Assembly (NCBI GenBank): GCA_001314865.1
Contig: LJZR01000036.1
Coordinates: forward strand, 1 to 39,164
Reading direction: 5' to 3'
From: Phormidesmis priestleyi Ana
GTDB lineage: Bacteria; Cyanobacteriota; Cyanobacteriia; Phormidesmidales; Phormidesmidaceae
DNA length: 39,164 bases
This document shows, piece after piece, positions 25,882 through 33,708 of the stretch. The position numbers were made by a program, and so were the translations under genes. The notes under the pieces are model-generated. The model did no database searches. It saw only the letters and a list, made by a program, of their open reading frames with translations, and had not been told where the DNA came from. Position 1 is the first letter of the stretch, and the number at the start of each line of letters is the position of its first letter.

Positions 25882-26832
25882 CTAAGATAAATTAGCTTGA
25901 CCTTCTAGTAGGCCACAGCTGCCACACCAGTGGATATAGGCTTCAGTGTTTTTCCAGGCGCGCTGGGCAAGGAATGCTTTCATTTTTCTGGGAATCAAAC
26001 TCCAACGAGAAATTTTTGGCCAGTTACGAATCCCATGCATATCTAATACCTGTACCCAAGAGCGGGTCGCCGCTCGGTTTAACTTAGCCATGTACGTTTT
26101 ATTAAGGCGATTAGCTGCAATTAGGTGGGTCAAGCGGAGCTGTGGAAAATAGCCAACGCTCCAATCATTCTCAAGAATCGTTAGAATAATATCGTTATCT
26201 TCTCCTGAGGTGAGTTGACTACCTTTTCGTCCCAAACTGAGCTTGGCTAGATCAGTGTGAGCGTTAGATAAATAGGCAACAAAGGCTGCTCGACGAATCA
26301 CCATTCCTGCTCCCACTGGCGCACAATCAGGATAACTCTGACGCTGAGATGTGGGTTGTTGAGATGGCTGACTTGAGATTACAATGCATTCTCCCAAATC
26401 TCGCAGGGCCATCACCTGTTGAAATTTTTTAATCCAGGGTTCTGGAGAAATTTCATACTCAGGAATTGACTTTCCCGAAAAGGCGCCTATGCGAGGGTAT
26501 TCTTGCGAAATAAGGCTGATTTCAGTTAAATAATTCGGGTCTAAAACATTGTCATCATCAACAAATACTAGTATCTCACCTTGAGATTCACGTATGCCTG
26601 TTAACCGTGCTGAAGTTAGACCTAGAGTATCTTCTCGGATAACTCGTCCCTGCTCATGCCAGCTAAGATCTAACTGATCGGCGAGCAATGTTTGACTTGC
26701 ATTGTCTATAACCAGCAGTTCCCAATTGGCATGAAGAAGGGTTTGTTGAGCCAGGGCTTTTAACACACGGCTTAGGTAGTCTTCTCTGGGGTTGTGGGTA
26801 CACAGAATCACTGACAGCTTAAGTAATGACAT
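25882..26832 (-). CDS. Glycosyltransferase family 2
   Basis: A 316-residue GT-A enzyme. It starts MSLLKLSVILCTHNPREDYL, with WELLVIDNASQ and ILVFVDDDNVLDPNYL, whose DDD is the metal/nucleotide site. GEDNDIILTILENDW is the catalytic ED-type loop. The start is taken as the ATG at 26832 because the family begins directly before the SVILCTHN strand; a GTG 12 codons upstream only adds a basic, Cys-containing leader. The next gene begins after a four-base gap. Upstream, a 179-bp AT-rich spacer separates it from the GT4 gene. Confidence 0.88.
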   Translation of the reverse strand: MSLLKLSVILCTHNPREDYLSRVLKALAQQTLLHANWELLVIDNASQTLLADQLDLSWHEQGRVIREDTLGLTSARLTGIRESQGEILVFVDDDNVLDPNYLTEISLISQEYPRIGAFSGKSIPEYEISPEPWIKKFQQVMALRDLGECIVISSQPSQQPTSQRQSYPDCAPVGAGMVIRRAAFVAYLSNAHTDLAKLSLGRKGSQLTSGEDNDIILTILENDWSVGYFPQLRLTHLIAANRLNKTYMAKLNRAATRSWVQVLDMHGIRNWPKISRWSLIPRKMKAFLAQRAWKNTEAYIHWCGSCGLLEGQANLS

Positions 26833-27011
26833 TGTTCTATAGATACATGAGGTTCTACGGATACACACGCGCTGGCAAACAGTCTCTTCTTAGTTGTATC
26901 AACCATAAGTATACGATCAGGTTTGTTTCTCGCATTTATGATGCGTATACATATGACCCGATACATAAAATCTATAATATATGCTGTCACCTTAGCCAGG
27001 CAGGTGATTGC

Positions 27012-28277
27012 TCAGGCGACGCAACGATCTTTGGATTGACGGCGCTGTTTACTCTGGATTGCTCGCTCGTAGCTAGCAATCTGCAAGGCGCTAATTTTAT
27101 CAGTATTGTATTCAGTACATACTCGCTCACGGGCAGCAGCACCTAGCTGCGCGCAAAGAGAATTATCTTTTAGCAGATGGATCACCGCCTGGGCAATTTG
27201 TTGCGGTTGATGAGGCGTTATCAAAATGCCAGTTTTGCCATCACAAAGCATTTCGGCCATGCCACCCGCATTGCTTCCTACGATGGCTTTGCCAGCAGCC
27301 ATTGCCTCTAAGCAGACATTTGGAAAGTTTTCCCAATGGCTAGGAAAAACACAAATATCTGTTTTTGCTAAAATTTCTGGGATACTCTCTAGGGAAACGG
27401 GGCCGGTAAAATCTAGAGAAGTACGGTGCGATCGCAATCTTCTTTCTAAATATGATTGCATTGTCTCCGGAGGCTCCGGAGAGAGGTCTGTTGCGCCCAC
27501 AAAGCGAAAGGTCACTGGGGGAAAATGTCTTAATATCTGAGGAATGGCTAGCGCTAAATCTAAAATCCCTTTGCGCTGCTCTAAACGCCCTACAAATGTA
27601 ACAACTTTGCGATCACTGTTCAGTGAACTTCGTAAAACTGGTAAGTTCAACAATTCAGCGCTCGGGACATAGGGATTTGGTACTGTGAATACCCGATGGG
27701 GTGGCAACTGCCAACGATCAATTAGCAAATCGCCTAAAGCTTTAGACGGTGTCGTAATTTCATCTGCGCTGAGCGTATAGTATCGCTCTAAATCTTGCTC
27801 TCGATCATAGTGGGGCTGAGGAAAGGGTTTTGGCCATTGCCGCCGTCGAAACGCACCTATGTTTCGGCGAAACCGCATCTTTAAGGTCGGTTTTATCTGA
27901 TTGAGCTGATTGATTAAGCACTGAGGTGTATGAAGCTTAACTACTCGCGGTAGGGTAGGTAAGTGCTGTGCAATGCCTCGAGTCTCAGCACCTATCTCTG
28001 GCCCTTCAAATATATCAAAGCCAATCTGCCGGTGACGATCTATAAAGGTAGATGTAATCTCATTGCCAAAGCGTAATCGCTGCTTCCGATGCAGGCAAAT
28101 ACGATGTACGTTAATTCCTGATTCTTGGCAGGAGCCTGTACGAGTGGGGCTAGCGGTAAAAACTTCTACTAGGTGCCCAGCCTTCACTAGCATATGAGCG
28201 GCTTGGTATACATAAGTCGAAATCCCGCCATAGCTTGTATCTGGCGGGTATTCATAGCTGACAAGTGCAATCTTCAT
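27012..28277 (-). CDS. Glycosyltransferase family 4 (GT-B)
   Basis: A 421-residue GT4 enzyme: N-terminal acceptor domain (MKIALVSYEYPPDTSYGGIS), then the donor domain with VVTFVGRLEQRKGILDLALA, TDICVFPSHWENFPNVCLEA (the EX7E catalytic/donor motif) and MAAGKAIVGSNAGGMAEML. It is a retaining enzyme using an activated sugar, donor unknown. The start ATG at 28277 overlaps the TGA of the upstream sulfotransferase as ATGA, which supports this start over the in-frame ATG at 28304 and implies translational coupling. It belongs to the minus-strand polysaccharide set. Confidence 0.92.
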   Translation of the reverse strand: MKIALVSYEYPPDTSYGGISTYVYQAAHMLVKAGHLVEVFTASPTRTGSCQESGINVHRICLHRKQRLRFGNEITSTFIDRHRQIGFDIFEGPEIGAETRGIAQHLPTLPRVVKLHTPQCLINQLNQIKPTLKMRFRRNIGAFRRRQWPKPFPQPHYDREQDLERYYTLSADEITTPSKALGDLLIDRWQLPPHRVFTVPNPYVPSAELLNLPVLRSSLNSDRKVVTFVGRLEQRKGILDLALAIPQILRHFPPVTFRFVGATDLSPEPPETMQSYLERRLRSHRTSLDFTGPVSLESIPEILAKTDICVFPSHWENFPNVCLEAMAAGKAIVGSNAGGMAEMLCDGKTGILITPHQPQQIAQAVIHLLKDNSLCAQLGAAARERVCTEYNTDKISALQIASYERAIQSKQRRQSKDRCVA

Positions 28278-29089
28278 GGAGTAACCAATCGATTTTTTAA
28301 CCATCGTAATTTGCTAAACAATGGCTTAGGCAAATAGCGATAGAACAAAAAATATGTGTGATAGTAAAGGATTAAAAACTCTGTGTAAAAATCAGATTGT
28401 TTCTTGAGTTTATTTTGAGTAATCTGTAATGTTTTTGGATAGGAAATGCCGATGAAATCAAGAATTTTAGGCACTATCTCCCGATAGTTTTCAATCAGAT
28501 TTTCATAGTCTATTTCTATTGGTTGGATACTGTTTTCATGAAAAAAGTTAACCCAGAACTGCTCGCGATCACCCACACGTTTCAGCGCACTTTTTACATA
28601 AAATGGATGGAGATCTTTTGCTTTAGAATGCTTTTGAGTATTTTCGGTAGCCCTACTAGAACTGTGTTTTTCCCAAACAGCCGTTTGTTCCGCACGGCTA
28701 AGAGAAATTGCTTGTCTGATTTTTTCTCGGCGAGTGATAAAAATAAAACTTGCCTGTGGAAAGAGGCTAAGGATAATTTGCTGCTCAGAATAGCCAGCAT
28801 ATTTTGGCTGCTGCCGTAGTCGCTCCATCATCATTTGCCAAGTATTGTTCATAATTTTGACACCGCTGACTCCGTTGTCGGAAGCAAAATGAACCATTCG
28901 AGATTGGATATATTCGTCGTAGCCGCTATCGGGAAAGTGCTGACCAAACTCAGCTTCAGCTTTGTCATTTGGCAACAAAAACTCAGCAGGATGTCCTGCG
29001 AGACCTGAGTTCTCAAGAAAACGACAGAGCAAGGTACTGCCACTGCGCTGAGTTGCACAGATAATGTATGTCTTTCGAAGTTTTACCAT
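28274..29089 (-). CDS. Stf0-family sulfotransferase
   Basis: A 271-residue sulfotransferase of the Stf0 type, first known from mycobacterial trehalose sulfation. YIICATQRSGSTLLCRFLEN is the PAPS 5'-loop and GLAGHPAEFLL follows as in the family. ASFIFITRREKIRQAISLSR with EQTAVWEKH matches the central family motif for 3'-phosphate and substrate binding. The acceptor here is more likely a polysaccharide, judging from the neighbours. The ATG at 29089 is preferred to a GTG two codons upstream. Base composition is visibly more AT-rich than the left half of the window, and no HIP1 palindrome occurs in the gene. Its stop overlaps the next gene's start. Confidence 0.9.
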   Translation of the reverse strand: MVKLRKTYIICATQRSGSTLLCRFLENSGLAGHPAEFLLPNDKAEAEFGQHFPDSGYDEYIQSRMVHFASDNGVSGVKIMNNTWQMMMERLRQQPKYAGYSEQQIILSLFPQASFIFITRREKIRQAISLSRAEQTAVWEKHSSSRATENTQKHSKAKDLHPFYVKSALKRVGDREQFWVNFFHENSIQPIEIDYENLIENYREIVPKILDFIGISYPKTLQITQNKLKKQSDFYTEFLILYYHTYFLFYRYLPKPLFSKLRWLKNRLVTP

Positions 29090-29169
29090 AGACACTTATA
29101 AGCCTTTTGTTAAGTTTTGGGTTTGGGGGAGAATAAACGCTAGAACGAACTATGTCATGTCCTTTCAAT

Positions 29170-29949
29170 TCATCTCTTTAAAACAGCTAACGCTTCTGGC
29201 GTACTGAAGCTATATCCAAATCGACTTGCCCGTTTATCGAATTTTCTATAGTTTGAAAATGCATCAAAAAGTGATTTTTTGATGGGAGTTTTGGCAACGT
29301 TCTGCCATTCCTGAAAGTATTTTCTGTTAACGTTGCTATTAACTCTGACTGAATTTTGAAAAGATTGTAATCCAATCCATTCAAGCAAAGCACTAACATG
29401 CTTTTTGGGCTCTGCAACAAATTCTTCATACCTCAGAAGATAGATATTACTTAGTGAATGTGAATCAGTAAAAAATTGTTCATAACAGCGTAAATTGTGT
29501 TCAATCAGAAGCGGGATGGGACTTTTGCACCATTTTTTAGTTGCATAAGCGACGGCTATAGGATGTCGTAGCACAATCACAATTTTGCATTCAGGAAAAA
29601 GTTGATTCAAAAATCTAGTTCTTAATAGATTCGGAGGGGATTTTTCAACTAAAAATGGCTTGTCAAGATTCCAATATTGACTCCACTCCTGCCATAGCTT
29701 GTCTGCATTTTTGGTTGTAGCCAGTGGATGATTTTCATCCATCAAAGCATCTTTCCTAAATCCAAAACGACCGGGTCCTCCAAATGCAGCAGCCGGTAGA
29801 TATACAGATTGAAGATGCTGTCCCTCATCCTCCGGAACGCCTGTATTGTGAAATCCACTAACATCAGGATGTGACCGAAGAATTTGGTGTAGAAGAGAAG
29901 TCCCCGAACGGTGTAATCCTCCCACAAAAATAATTTTTTTACTGTTCAT
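29170..29949 (-). CDS. Sulfotransferase family protein
   Basis: A 259-residue sulfotransferase. The PAPS 5'-phosphosulfate loop is IIFVGGLHRSGTSLLHQILR at the very start, then HPDVSGF. FLVEKSPPNLLRTRFLNQLF precedes the 3'-phosphate-binding strand CKIVIVLRHPIAVAYA. This is the pattern of the general bacterial sulfotransferase family (Sulfotransfer_3-like). The ATG at 29949 begins two residues before the first strand, so no signal peptide is present and the enzyme is cytoplasmic. It lies 102 bp after the ABC ATPase gene and 80 bp before the Stf0 gene. AT-rich like its neighbour. Confidence 0.88.
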   Translation of the reverse strand: MNSKKIIFVGGLHRSGTSLLHQILRSHPDVSGFHNTGVPEDEGQHLQSVYLPAAAFGGPGRFGFRKDALMDENHPLATTKNADKLWQEWSQYWNLDKPFLVEKSPPNLLRTRFLNQLFPECKIVIVLRHPIAVAYATKKWCKSPIPLLIEHNLRCYEQFFTDSHSLSNIYLLRYEEFVAEPKKHVSALLEWIGLQSFQNSVRVNSNVNRKYFQEWQNVAKTPIKKSLFDAFSNYRKFDKRASRFGYSFSTPEALAVLKR

Positions 29950-30038
29950 AGCTGTAGCTCACATCATAACAACTTTTATAATTCTCGGATAAGTGTCACT
30001 TGTCAGTTGTGTGATCGAAATTCTTTAGAAACTTCGTT

Positions 30039-30073
30039 ACAGGTCATCTCATTAAACTAACGAGATGACCTGT
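30039..30073 (-). terminator. Perfect 12-bp hairpin around the stop codon of the ABC ATPase gene
   Basis: ACAGGTCATCTC (30039-30050) and GAGATGACCTGT (30062-30073) form a perfect 12-bp stem with an 11-base loop. The TAA stop (30052-30054) lies in the loop. The sequence after it on the minus strand is not a clean U-tract, so it may be a partial terminator or a 3'-end stabiliser that lowers expression of the downstream sulfotransferases. Confidence 0.6.
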
Positions 30074-31332
30074 TGAGGAGCACTTATTGTAATATCTGGC
30101 TTTAGTAGAACCGTTCCAAAGTCCCTATAACAATAAGGAACACCATCAGGATAAATTATTTTAGGGGTAAGGTTAAAGCTTAGAATGTAGGGAAGATCAA
30201 CAATTATCTCAACTTGTGGCCGTCTAAGGCTCAATGAAATGAGATAATTACCGCCAGCAAGTTTTTCATCAATAGCCAAGAATTGAAACTTCTGAACAAG
30301 TTTACCTTTGAACATTGGCAGCATCTTACGGTGGAGCCGTGGGCCAATTCCAGCTACGCGATTTCCTGTTTGAGTAAATAAAGCAATCGATATACCTACG
30401 CCCTTCTGCTCTCGCTGTGACTCAACGGCAACTGATACTTCTAAATCGATATTTTTTCCATTTTCTATAAGTTCAACGGTGGGTTCACATAGTCCCATTT
30501 GGTGTAACTCTGAGTAGCTTGCTGACTTAGCCGTTGCGGTATTAGGTTGACCAAACTGATCCATGTAAAGCTTAATGCCTTCTTCAGCAGCGCCCTGAAA
30601 CATTAGCTGACCATGGTTTAGCACTAGCGCCTTAGGACATAGCCGCTCTAAGGTGGCCATGTTATGGCTAACAAAGAGAACGGTGCGGCCTTCCCTGCCG
30701 ACATCTTCCATTTTGCCTAGACATTTCTTTTGGAAGGCAATGTCTCCCACTGCTAAGACTTCATCTACCACTAAAATCTCCGGCTCTAAGTGTGCTGCTA
30801 CCGCAAAGGCTAACCGCACATACATGCCTGACGAATACCGTTTTACCGGGGTATCTAAAAACTTCTCTACCTCGGCAAATGCTACAATTTCATCAAATTT
30901 GTGGGCAATCTCAGCTTTACCCATACCCAAAATTGCGCCATTGAGGAAGATGTTTTCACGCCCCGACAGCTCTGGATGAAAGCCAGTTCCCACTTCGAGT
31001 AGGCTAGCAACTTTGCCTCTGATTCTAATCTCACCTTTGGTAGGTTCGGTAATGCGACTAAGAATTTTAAGCAGAGTCGATTTACCCGCGCCGTTATGGC
31101 CAATAATACCGATGCGATCGCCCTGCTTTACCTCAAAACTCAGGTCATTTAAAGCCCAAAATGTATGATCGTTCTGTTTACGAGAACGATCTCCCCAGGG
31201 TAAAATCCGTTGTTTAATAGATTGAGCACCCTTCGCAATTTCATCACGAAAAGATTTGTACTTTTCCTTAGACTGATGGCCTAAGCAGTACTGTTTTCCT
31301 AAATTTTCAACGTGAATAGCAATATCTGACAT
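30052..31332 (-). CDS. ABC transporter ATPase for polysaccharide export (Wzt-like)
   Basis: A 426-residue ATPase. The N-terminal ABC domain shows Walker A GHNGAGKST (78-86), the signature YSSGM (166-170), Walker B ILVVDEVLAVGD (186-197) and the switch His in VLFVSHNMATLERL. Residues about 260-426 form an extra beta-rich domain of the Wzt C-terminal type, which in known transporters binds the terminal sugar modification of the glycan being exported. It acts with the permease whose gene ends 21 bp upstream. Together they move a lipid-linked polysaccharide across the inner membrane. The ATG at 31332 is used. A strong hairpin encloses its stop codon. Confidence 0.95.
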   Translation of the reverse strand: MSDIAIHVENLGKQYCLGHQSKEKYKSFRDEIAKGAQSIKQRILPWGDRSRKQNDHTFWALNDLSFEVKQGDRIGIIGHNGAGKSTLLKILSRITEPTKGEIRIRGKVASLLEVGTGFHPELSGRENIFLNGAILGMGKAEIAHKFDEIVAFAEVEKFLDTPVKRYSSGMYVRLAFAVAAHLEPEILVVDEVLAVGDIAFQKKCLGKMEDVGREGRTVLFVSHNMATLERLCPKALVLNHGQLMFQGAAEEGIKLYMDQFGQPNTATAKSASYSELHQMGLCEPTVELIENGKNIDLEVSVAVESQREQKGVGISIALFTQTGNRVAGIGPRLHRKMLPMFKGKLVQKFQFLAIDEKLAGGNYLISLSLRRPQVEIIVDLPYILSFNLTPKIIYPDGVPYCYRDFGTVLLKPDITISAPQQVISLV

Positions 31333-31353
31333 CAGAATAGACAGCTCAAATAA

Positions 31354-32190
31354 TTAAATGACGTCAGCGAATGTTTTCTCGTAGGCGCGGAAGTAATGAA
31401 TACTAAAGCCTAATAACACCAGTACTAAACTGGTAGATAGTGCAAACCCCTGCCAATGTAGGGGGGTGTCGCCTCCCAAAATAGCCCAGCGAAATCCGTC
31501 AATAACACCAACCATAGGATTGAGAGAATATAGCCAGCGCCACTGCTCAGGCACAACACTACTGCTAAACCCGACAGGAGAAATATATAGCCCAAACTGA
31601 ACAATAAAAGGAACAATATAGCGAAAATCTCGATATTGTACATTGAGGGTCGCGAGCCATAGGCCAGCTCCCATAGAAGCTGCAAAGGCGATCGCTACAA
31701 AGACTGGCAGCGTCAAAATATGCCAACTAGGAACAAAGTTGTACCAGATCATTAGCCCCATCAGAATAATCACTGAAACCAGAAAATCTACAAAGCTTAC
31801 AATGACCGCACTTGTTGGCACAATTAGCCGAGGGAAATAAACCTTGGAAATAAGATTGGCATTAGAGATCAGACTGTTACTGGCTCCTGTCAGAGAATTA
31901 GAGAAAAATTGCCAGGGCAGCATCCCTGAAAAAACTAAAATAGGATAGGGCGCACCACCCTCAGAGGGCAGTTTTGCCAGGCTACCGAAGACTACGCTCA
32001 AAACCACCATGGTTAAAAAAGGACGCAGTAATGCCCAGACAACACCAATCATTGTCTGCTTATAGCGCACTAAAATATCACGCCATGCTAAGAAATAAAA
32101 TAGCTCACGATAACTCCACAAATCCTGCCAATACTGACGATGGCTGCGTCCTGCGCTAATCCTTAATTCAGAAACGCCTGATGATGTCAT
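31354..32190 (-). CDS. ABC transporter permease for polysaccharide export (Wzm-like)
   Basis: A 278-residue ABC-2 type permease. The N-terminal amphipathic segment WQDLWSYRELFYFLAWRDIL with VRYKQTMIGVVWALLRPFLT is the signature of O-antigen/teichoic-acid type exporters. About six membrane segments follow (for example FLTMVVLSVVFGSLA, FVDFLVSVIILMGLM, IVPFIVQFGLYISPVGF). LYSLNPMVGVIDGFRWAILG is the conserved C-terminal block. It is the first gene of the minus-strand operon, starting at the ATG at 32190, and pairs with the ATPase 21 bp downstream. It diverges from the Wza-like gene across a 255-bp spacer. Confidence 0.95.
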   Translation of the reverse strand: MTSSGVSELRISAGRSHRQYWQDLWSYRELFYFLAWRDILVRYKQTMIGVVWALLRPFLTMVVLSVVFGSLAKLPSEGGAPYPILVFSGMLPWQFFSNSLTGASNSLISNANLISKVYFPRLIVPTSAVIVSFVDFLVSVIILMGLMIWYNFVPSWHILTLPVFVAIAFAASMGAGLWLATLNVQYRDFRYIVPFIVQFGLYISPVGFSSSVVPEQWRWLYSLNPMVGVIDGFRWAILGGDTPLHWQGFALSTSLVLVLLGFSIHYFRAYEKTFADVI

Positions 32191-32283
32191 GGCTATAGAA
32201 TAGGTTCCCTACAAACAACCTCAGCCTATATCCCACATGTTTGCGTTTGAGTATACGTCCATGTGCTTCTTTAAGGGTATTCC

Positions 32284-32309
32284 TTGACAGTAGTTTTTGA
32301 CAGTAGTTG
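32284..32309 (+). promoter_or_regulatory. 13-bp direct repeat with two TTGACA boxes
   Basis: ttgacagtagttt at 32284-32296 is followed directly by ttgacagtagttg at 32297-32309, in the spacer between the divergent exporter and Wza-like genes. Each carries a perfect TTGACA. Neither has a -10 hexamer at 17 bp, though AT-rich sequence follows. It may be a duplicated -35 or an operator. CACATG (32234-32239) with CATGTG (32260-32265) forms a further inverted repeat nearby. Confidence 0.45.
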
Positions 32310-32445
32310 TTATATTTATTGGGAATAATTGATATGAATACAGTGTTCCGTTCTGCGGGGTTAATTTAAAGTTACACAGCGTGCCGTTTCACCTTTCTCT
32401 CAGCGTTCTAGCCCCATCATCACCGTTTGCTGAGACTCAACCCTA

Positions 32446-33696
32446 ATGAAAAAAGCATCGAAAATGGAGACTTTTAAACAGCCATCTTCATCATCAAAGG
32501 CACTAATAACAGTCTGCACTAGGACGATACAAGCTGCCATCGGCGCTTATATTTGCTTGGGAAACTCTGCGATCGCTCAGCCACTAGACGGTCAAGTCAA
32601 TATAAATGTAGAAGAATTACCCATCCTCCCAGCAACTGTAAAACGTCCAGATATCAGCACCCCAGAAGCAATGCCAAGTTCAACATCGGTTTCGCCGGAC
32701 GTCTTTTCGAACCCGTCGCTGCCGCTCCCTAACATTTTAGAAGGCGGGCTCAATACCATTGTGTCTGATTCTTACAGGCTAACTAATGGGGATATCATCT
32801 CTTTATGGATAGCCAATGTACCGGAATACAGCACCCAATTTCAGGTACTAGGCGATGGAAGTGTCAACTTACCTGTGCTAGGTTCTGTTCCTCTATGGGG
32901 GCTTACGCTCGAAGAAGCAGCCACCCGCATAGCTACCCGATACAAAACAGAGCAAATCTTGGTTGAGCCAGTTGTAGAAGTCATATTGGCTGAAATGAGT
33001 CCCCTGCGAGTCGCTGTCGTAGGCGAGATTAGAAGACCAGGAACCTACAGCCTAACGCCAAATCACGGAGAATCACCGACACTAACAAGTCTCATTGAGC
33101 AAGCAGGCGGAATTACAGAGAAAACGAATTTAGAAGATGTTCAGATTTATCGCCTCACGCCCGATCATCGTCAGCGAGCAGTGAGTGTAAGCCTGTGGGA
33201 ACTGCTCATAGCTGGCGATCTTAGCCAAGATATCCCACTTCAAGATGGCGATACTATTGTCTTAAATGAAACAACGGACATTAATTTTGAAACCGCTCAA
33301 CAAATTGCATCAGCTAAATTTTCTAGCGAAGTGATCAACATCAACATTATGGGTGAAGTCACTAACCCAGGCTTAGTGACAGTTGCTTCAGACACCACCT
33401 TAAATGAGATCTTAATCTTGGCAGGCGGCTTTAGTAAACAAGCGAACAAAAGTAAAGTTGCATTGCTTAGCCTTAACCCGGATGGTTCTGTAAGCAGTCG
33501 AGATGTTGCCGTCGATTTTGAAGCACCTGTTAATCCGGATACCAATCCTCTGATGCAACACCGAGATATTCTTGTGGTCGGTAAATCAACGGGTTCTAGG
33601 ACTCGCGATATCGTGACGACCGTCAGAGACATTGTTAGAACAGTCACCAACAGTCCTATTGAAGGTCTACTTTCTATATTTGAACTACTTTTTTAA
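32446..33696 (+). CDS. Polysaccharide export outer-membrane protein (Wza-like, SLBB domains)
   Basis: A 416-residue periplasmic/outer-membrane export protein. A signal peptide (TIQAAIGAYICLGNSAIAQ) is followed by the polysaccharide-export domain (about 108-185: YRLTNGDIISLWIANVPEYS ... VLGDGSVNLPVLG). Two SLBB domains follow: RVAVVGEIRRPGTYSL with LIEQAGGITEKTNL, and ININIMGEVTNPGLVTV with ILILAGGFSKQANK. No convincing lipobox Cys is seen, unlike enterobacterial Wza. It would form the outer channel for the polysaccharide. The Wzc-like partner gene starts 12 bp after its stop, so the two form an operon. The ATG at 32446 is chosen; an ATG at 32464 would also keep the signal peptide. Confidence 0.92.
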   Translation: MKKASKMETFKQPSSSSKALITVCTRTIQAAIGAYICLGNSAIAQPLDGQVNINVEELPILPATVKRPDISTPEAMPSSTSVSPDVFSNPSLPLPNILEGGLNTIVSDSYRLTNGDIISLWIANVPEYSTQFQVLGDGSVNLPVLGSVPLWGLTLEEAATRIATRYKTEQILVEPVVEVILAEMSPLRVAVVGEIRRPGTYSLTPNHGESPTLTSLIEQAGGITEKTNLEDVQIYRLTPDHRQRAVSVSLWELLIAGDLSQDIPLQDGDTIVLNETTDINFETAQQIASAKFSSEVININIMGEVTNPGLVTVASDTTLNEILILAGGFSKQANKSKVALLSLNPDGSVSSRDVAVDFEAPVNPDTNPLMQHRDILVVGKSTGSRTRDIVTTVRDIVRTVTNSPIEGLLSIFELLF

Positions 33697-33708
33697 GTAG
33701 GCGTGAAA

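Noticed and set aside
26987-27007. Hairpin TCACCT/AGGTGA after the GT4 gene
   Set aside because: Only six pairs, no U-tract on the minus strand; not distinguishable from chance.
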